Source of the DNA: Promerops cafer | Taxonomy: Eukaryota; Chordata; Aves; Passeriformes; Nectariniidae | Reading direction: 5' to 3' | Assembly: GCA_013398275.1 (NCBI GenBank) | Contig: VZSE01011444.1 | Span: 474,452-538,451, forward strand | Length of the DNA: 64,000 bases | Program-made: the position numbers and the translations under genes | Shown: piece after piece, positions 63,201 to 64,000 of the stretch | How the letters are laid out: the number at the start of each line of letters is the position of its first letter | Numbering within the stretch: the first letter of the stretch is position 1 | The notes under the pieces: model-generated | Told to the model about the DNA's origin: nothing | The model's database searches: none | What the model saw: the letters and a program-made list of their open reading frames with translations, nothing else

Positions 63201-64000
63201 AAAAAACGAAACACATTCATTCACTTGTATCATGGTGCTTATTTTGAAAAGAAACAGGCTGGGAAAACTTGCATCTTTGACAACATCCTTCCTGTAGAGA
63301 GGCAAAAGCAAAGGTTATGGCTTCTGGGAAAAATACTGTGTTAGTAGGAGGATCATTAAGCACATTAACACTGTCTTTAATGATCTTTACTAGGAACAAG
63401 AATTATTGTCAGTCTAAATTGGTGCTTTAATTGGTGACTGAAAAGAGGGAGTAATGAGCTTGGTATATCAGCATTTACGAGCAACAACTAAATGCCTGGG
63501 AGGAACTGAGCACACAGTGAAGCTACAGAACTACTGCAGCAGAAGGTGGAGAGAAAATTGATTCTTTAGTTAGAAAAAAACTAAACCACTTAAAATGGGA
63601 AAAGATAACATGAAAGTTTAGAGGGAGGGAGTAGACTTGGTGTTGGTCCAGAGTTAACTTGCCGTATAATGTAAATTAGACACTAATGTTTTGTCATGTC
63701 TTTTGCTGCCTAAATGACAAAATGCATATGATGGAGCCTCTGTGCTGAATCTCAAAGAATTGTTTGAGAAGAAGAGCCGGCTATCTAATGTTTTCTTGAG
63801 GCTTACAAAAGCATCTCACAAACAACAGAAAACTCATTTCAGCATTCACAGATTGTCTTACTGCTCAGTTTGTGGTTAACACACATAAACCCAAGCACCA
63901 AGACACACGTGGAACAGGGCTGTATACAGACTCATGTCAAAAAGTTGGCTTGACAATAATCTCCCTGTACATAAGGTGCTATGGTTACACATGAGATATC
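57266..64000. other. Intergenic DNA to the end of the window
   Basis: AT-rich and non-coding as far as I can see. The palindromic repeat at 59,697 is the only recognised element. A small CpG-containing patch (ACCGAGCGCTGCGCTCATGC) occurs near 60,196. No exon of the expected neighbour FGF10 was recognised on the minus strand, so that gene must lie further on if synteny holds. Confidence 0.5.
59697..59789. repeat. Ancient palindromic (foldback) amniote repeat, degraded
   Basis: The left arm GGGCCAAATTCTGTCAGTAT and the reverse complement of the right arm, GGACCAATTTTAGTCTTGAC, are recognisably alike. The left arm continues AAACAGGTGCAAC. This matches my memory of palindromic GGCCAAATTCTG..AGAATTTGGCC repeats that are frequent in turtles and crocodilians. 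The name and exact family are unknown to me. Confidence 0.45.

Noticed and set aside
51000..64000. FGF10 exons on the minus strand
   Set aside because: I looked for the conserved core of this growth factor in the listed frames and found nothing recognisable. Short exons could be missed by eye, but none can be supported.

Overview
The window is vertebrate nuclear DNA, almost certainly from a bird. It opens inside the 3' end of NNT (nicotinamide nucleotide transhydrogenase) on the + strand: three canonical coding exons, phase-consistent GT-AG introns, the stop codon and the 3' UTR. Bird origin is inferred from three things: the recognisable interspersed repeats are mostly CR1 LINEs and avian-type LTR pieces, no mammalian L1 or Alu was seen, and short avian-style A/C-rich tracts occur. 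CR1 also occurs in turtles and crocodilians, so the assignment is strong but not absolute, and I cannot name the species.

Layout. 1-2612: the last part of the NNT coding region. It encodes the C-terminal half of the matrix-facing NADP(H)-binding domain (dIII). 2613 to about 3080: proximal 3' UTR with a polyadenylation signal at 3054; a distal signal near 5176 would give a longer UTR that contains a CR1 insertion. From about 5.2 kb to 64 kb I find no convincing protein-coding exon, tRNA, rRNA or small RNA gene. The stretch is AT-rich intergenic DNA. In human the gene after NNT is FGF10, in opposite orientation, and this is probably the start of that interval; no FGF10 exon was recognised.

Landmarks in the desert are: a 0.5-kb CR1 fragment (3.6-4.16 kb); a compact CpG-rich island (about 18.7-19.4 kb) with a near-consensus CTCF-type motif and a GC box just upstream; two larger degenerate CR1 copies in opposite orientation (27.97-29.42 kb + and 32.43-34.66 kb -), each with a changed reverse-transcriptase catalytic motif; a solo ERVL-type LTR (38.67-39.08 kb); a much older amniote CR1-L-like relic (about 49.7-51.3 kb -); MIR-like ancient SINE scraps (35.1 and 57.2 kb); a palindromic ancient repeat (59.7 kb); and several short perfect inverted repeats, one of which (31.18 kb) forms an everted pair of nuclear-receptor half-sites.

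The only functional gene visible is NNT, a proton-pumping enzyme of the inner mitochondrial membrane. I found no new biological system. The best follow-up targets are the CpG island with its CTCF-type motif, the nuclear-receptor-like palindrome and the alternative 3' ends of NNT. Family assignments of repeats rest on remembered consensus sequences and were not computed.
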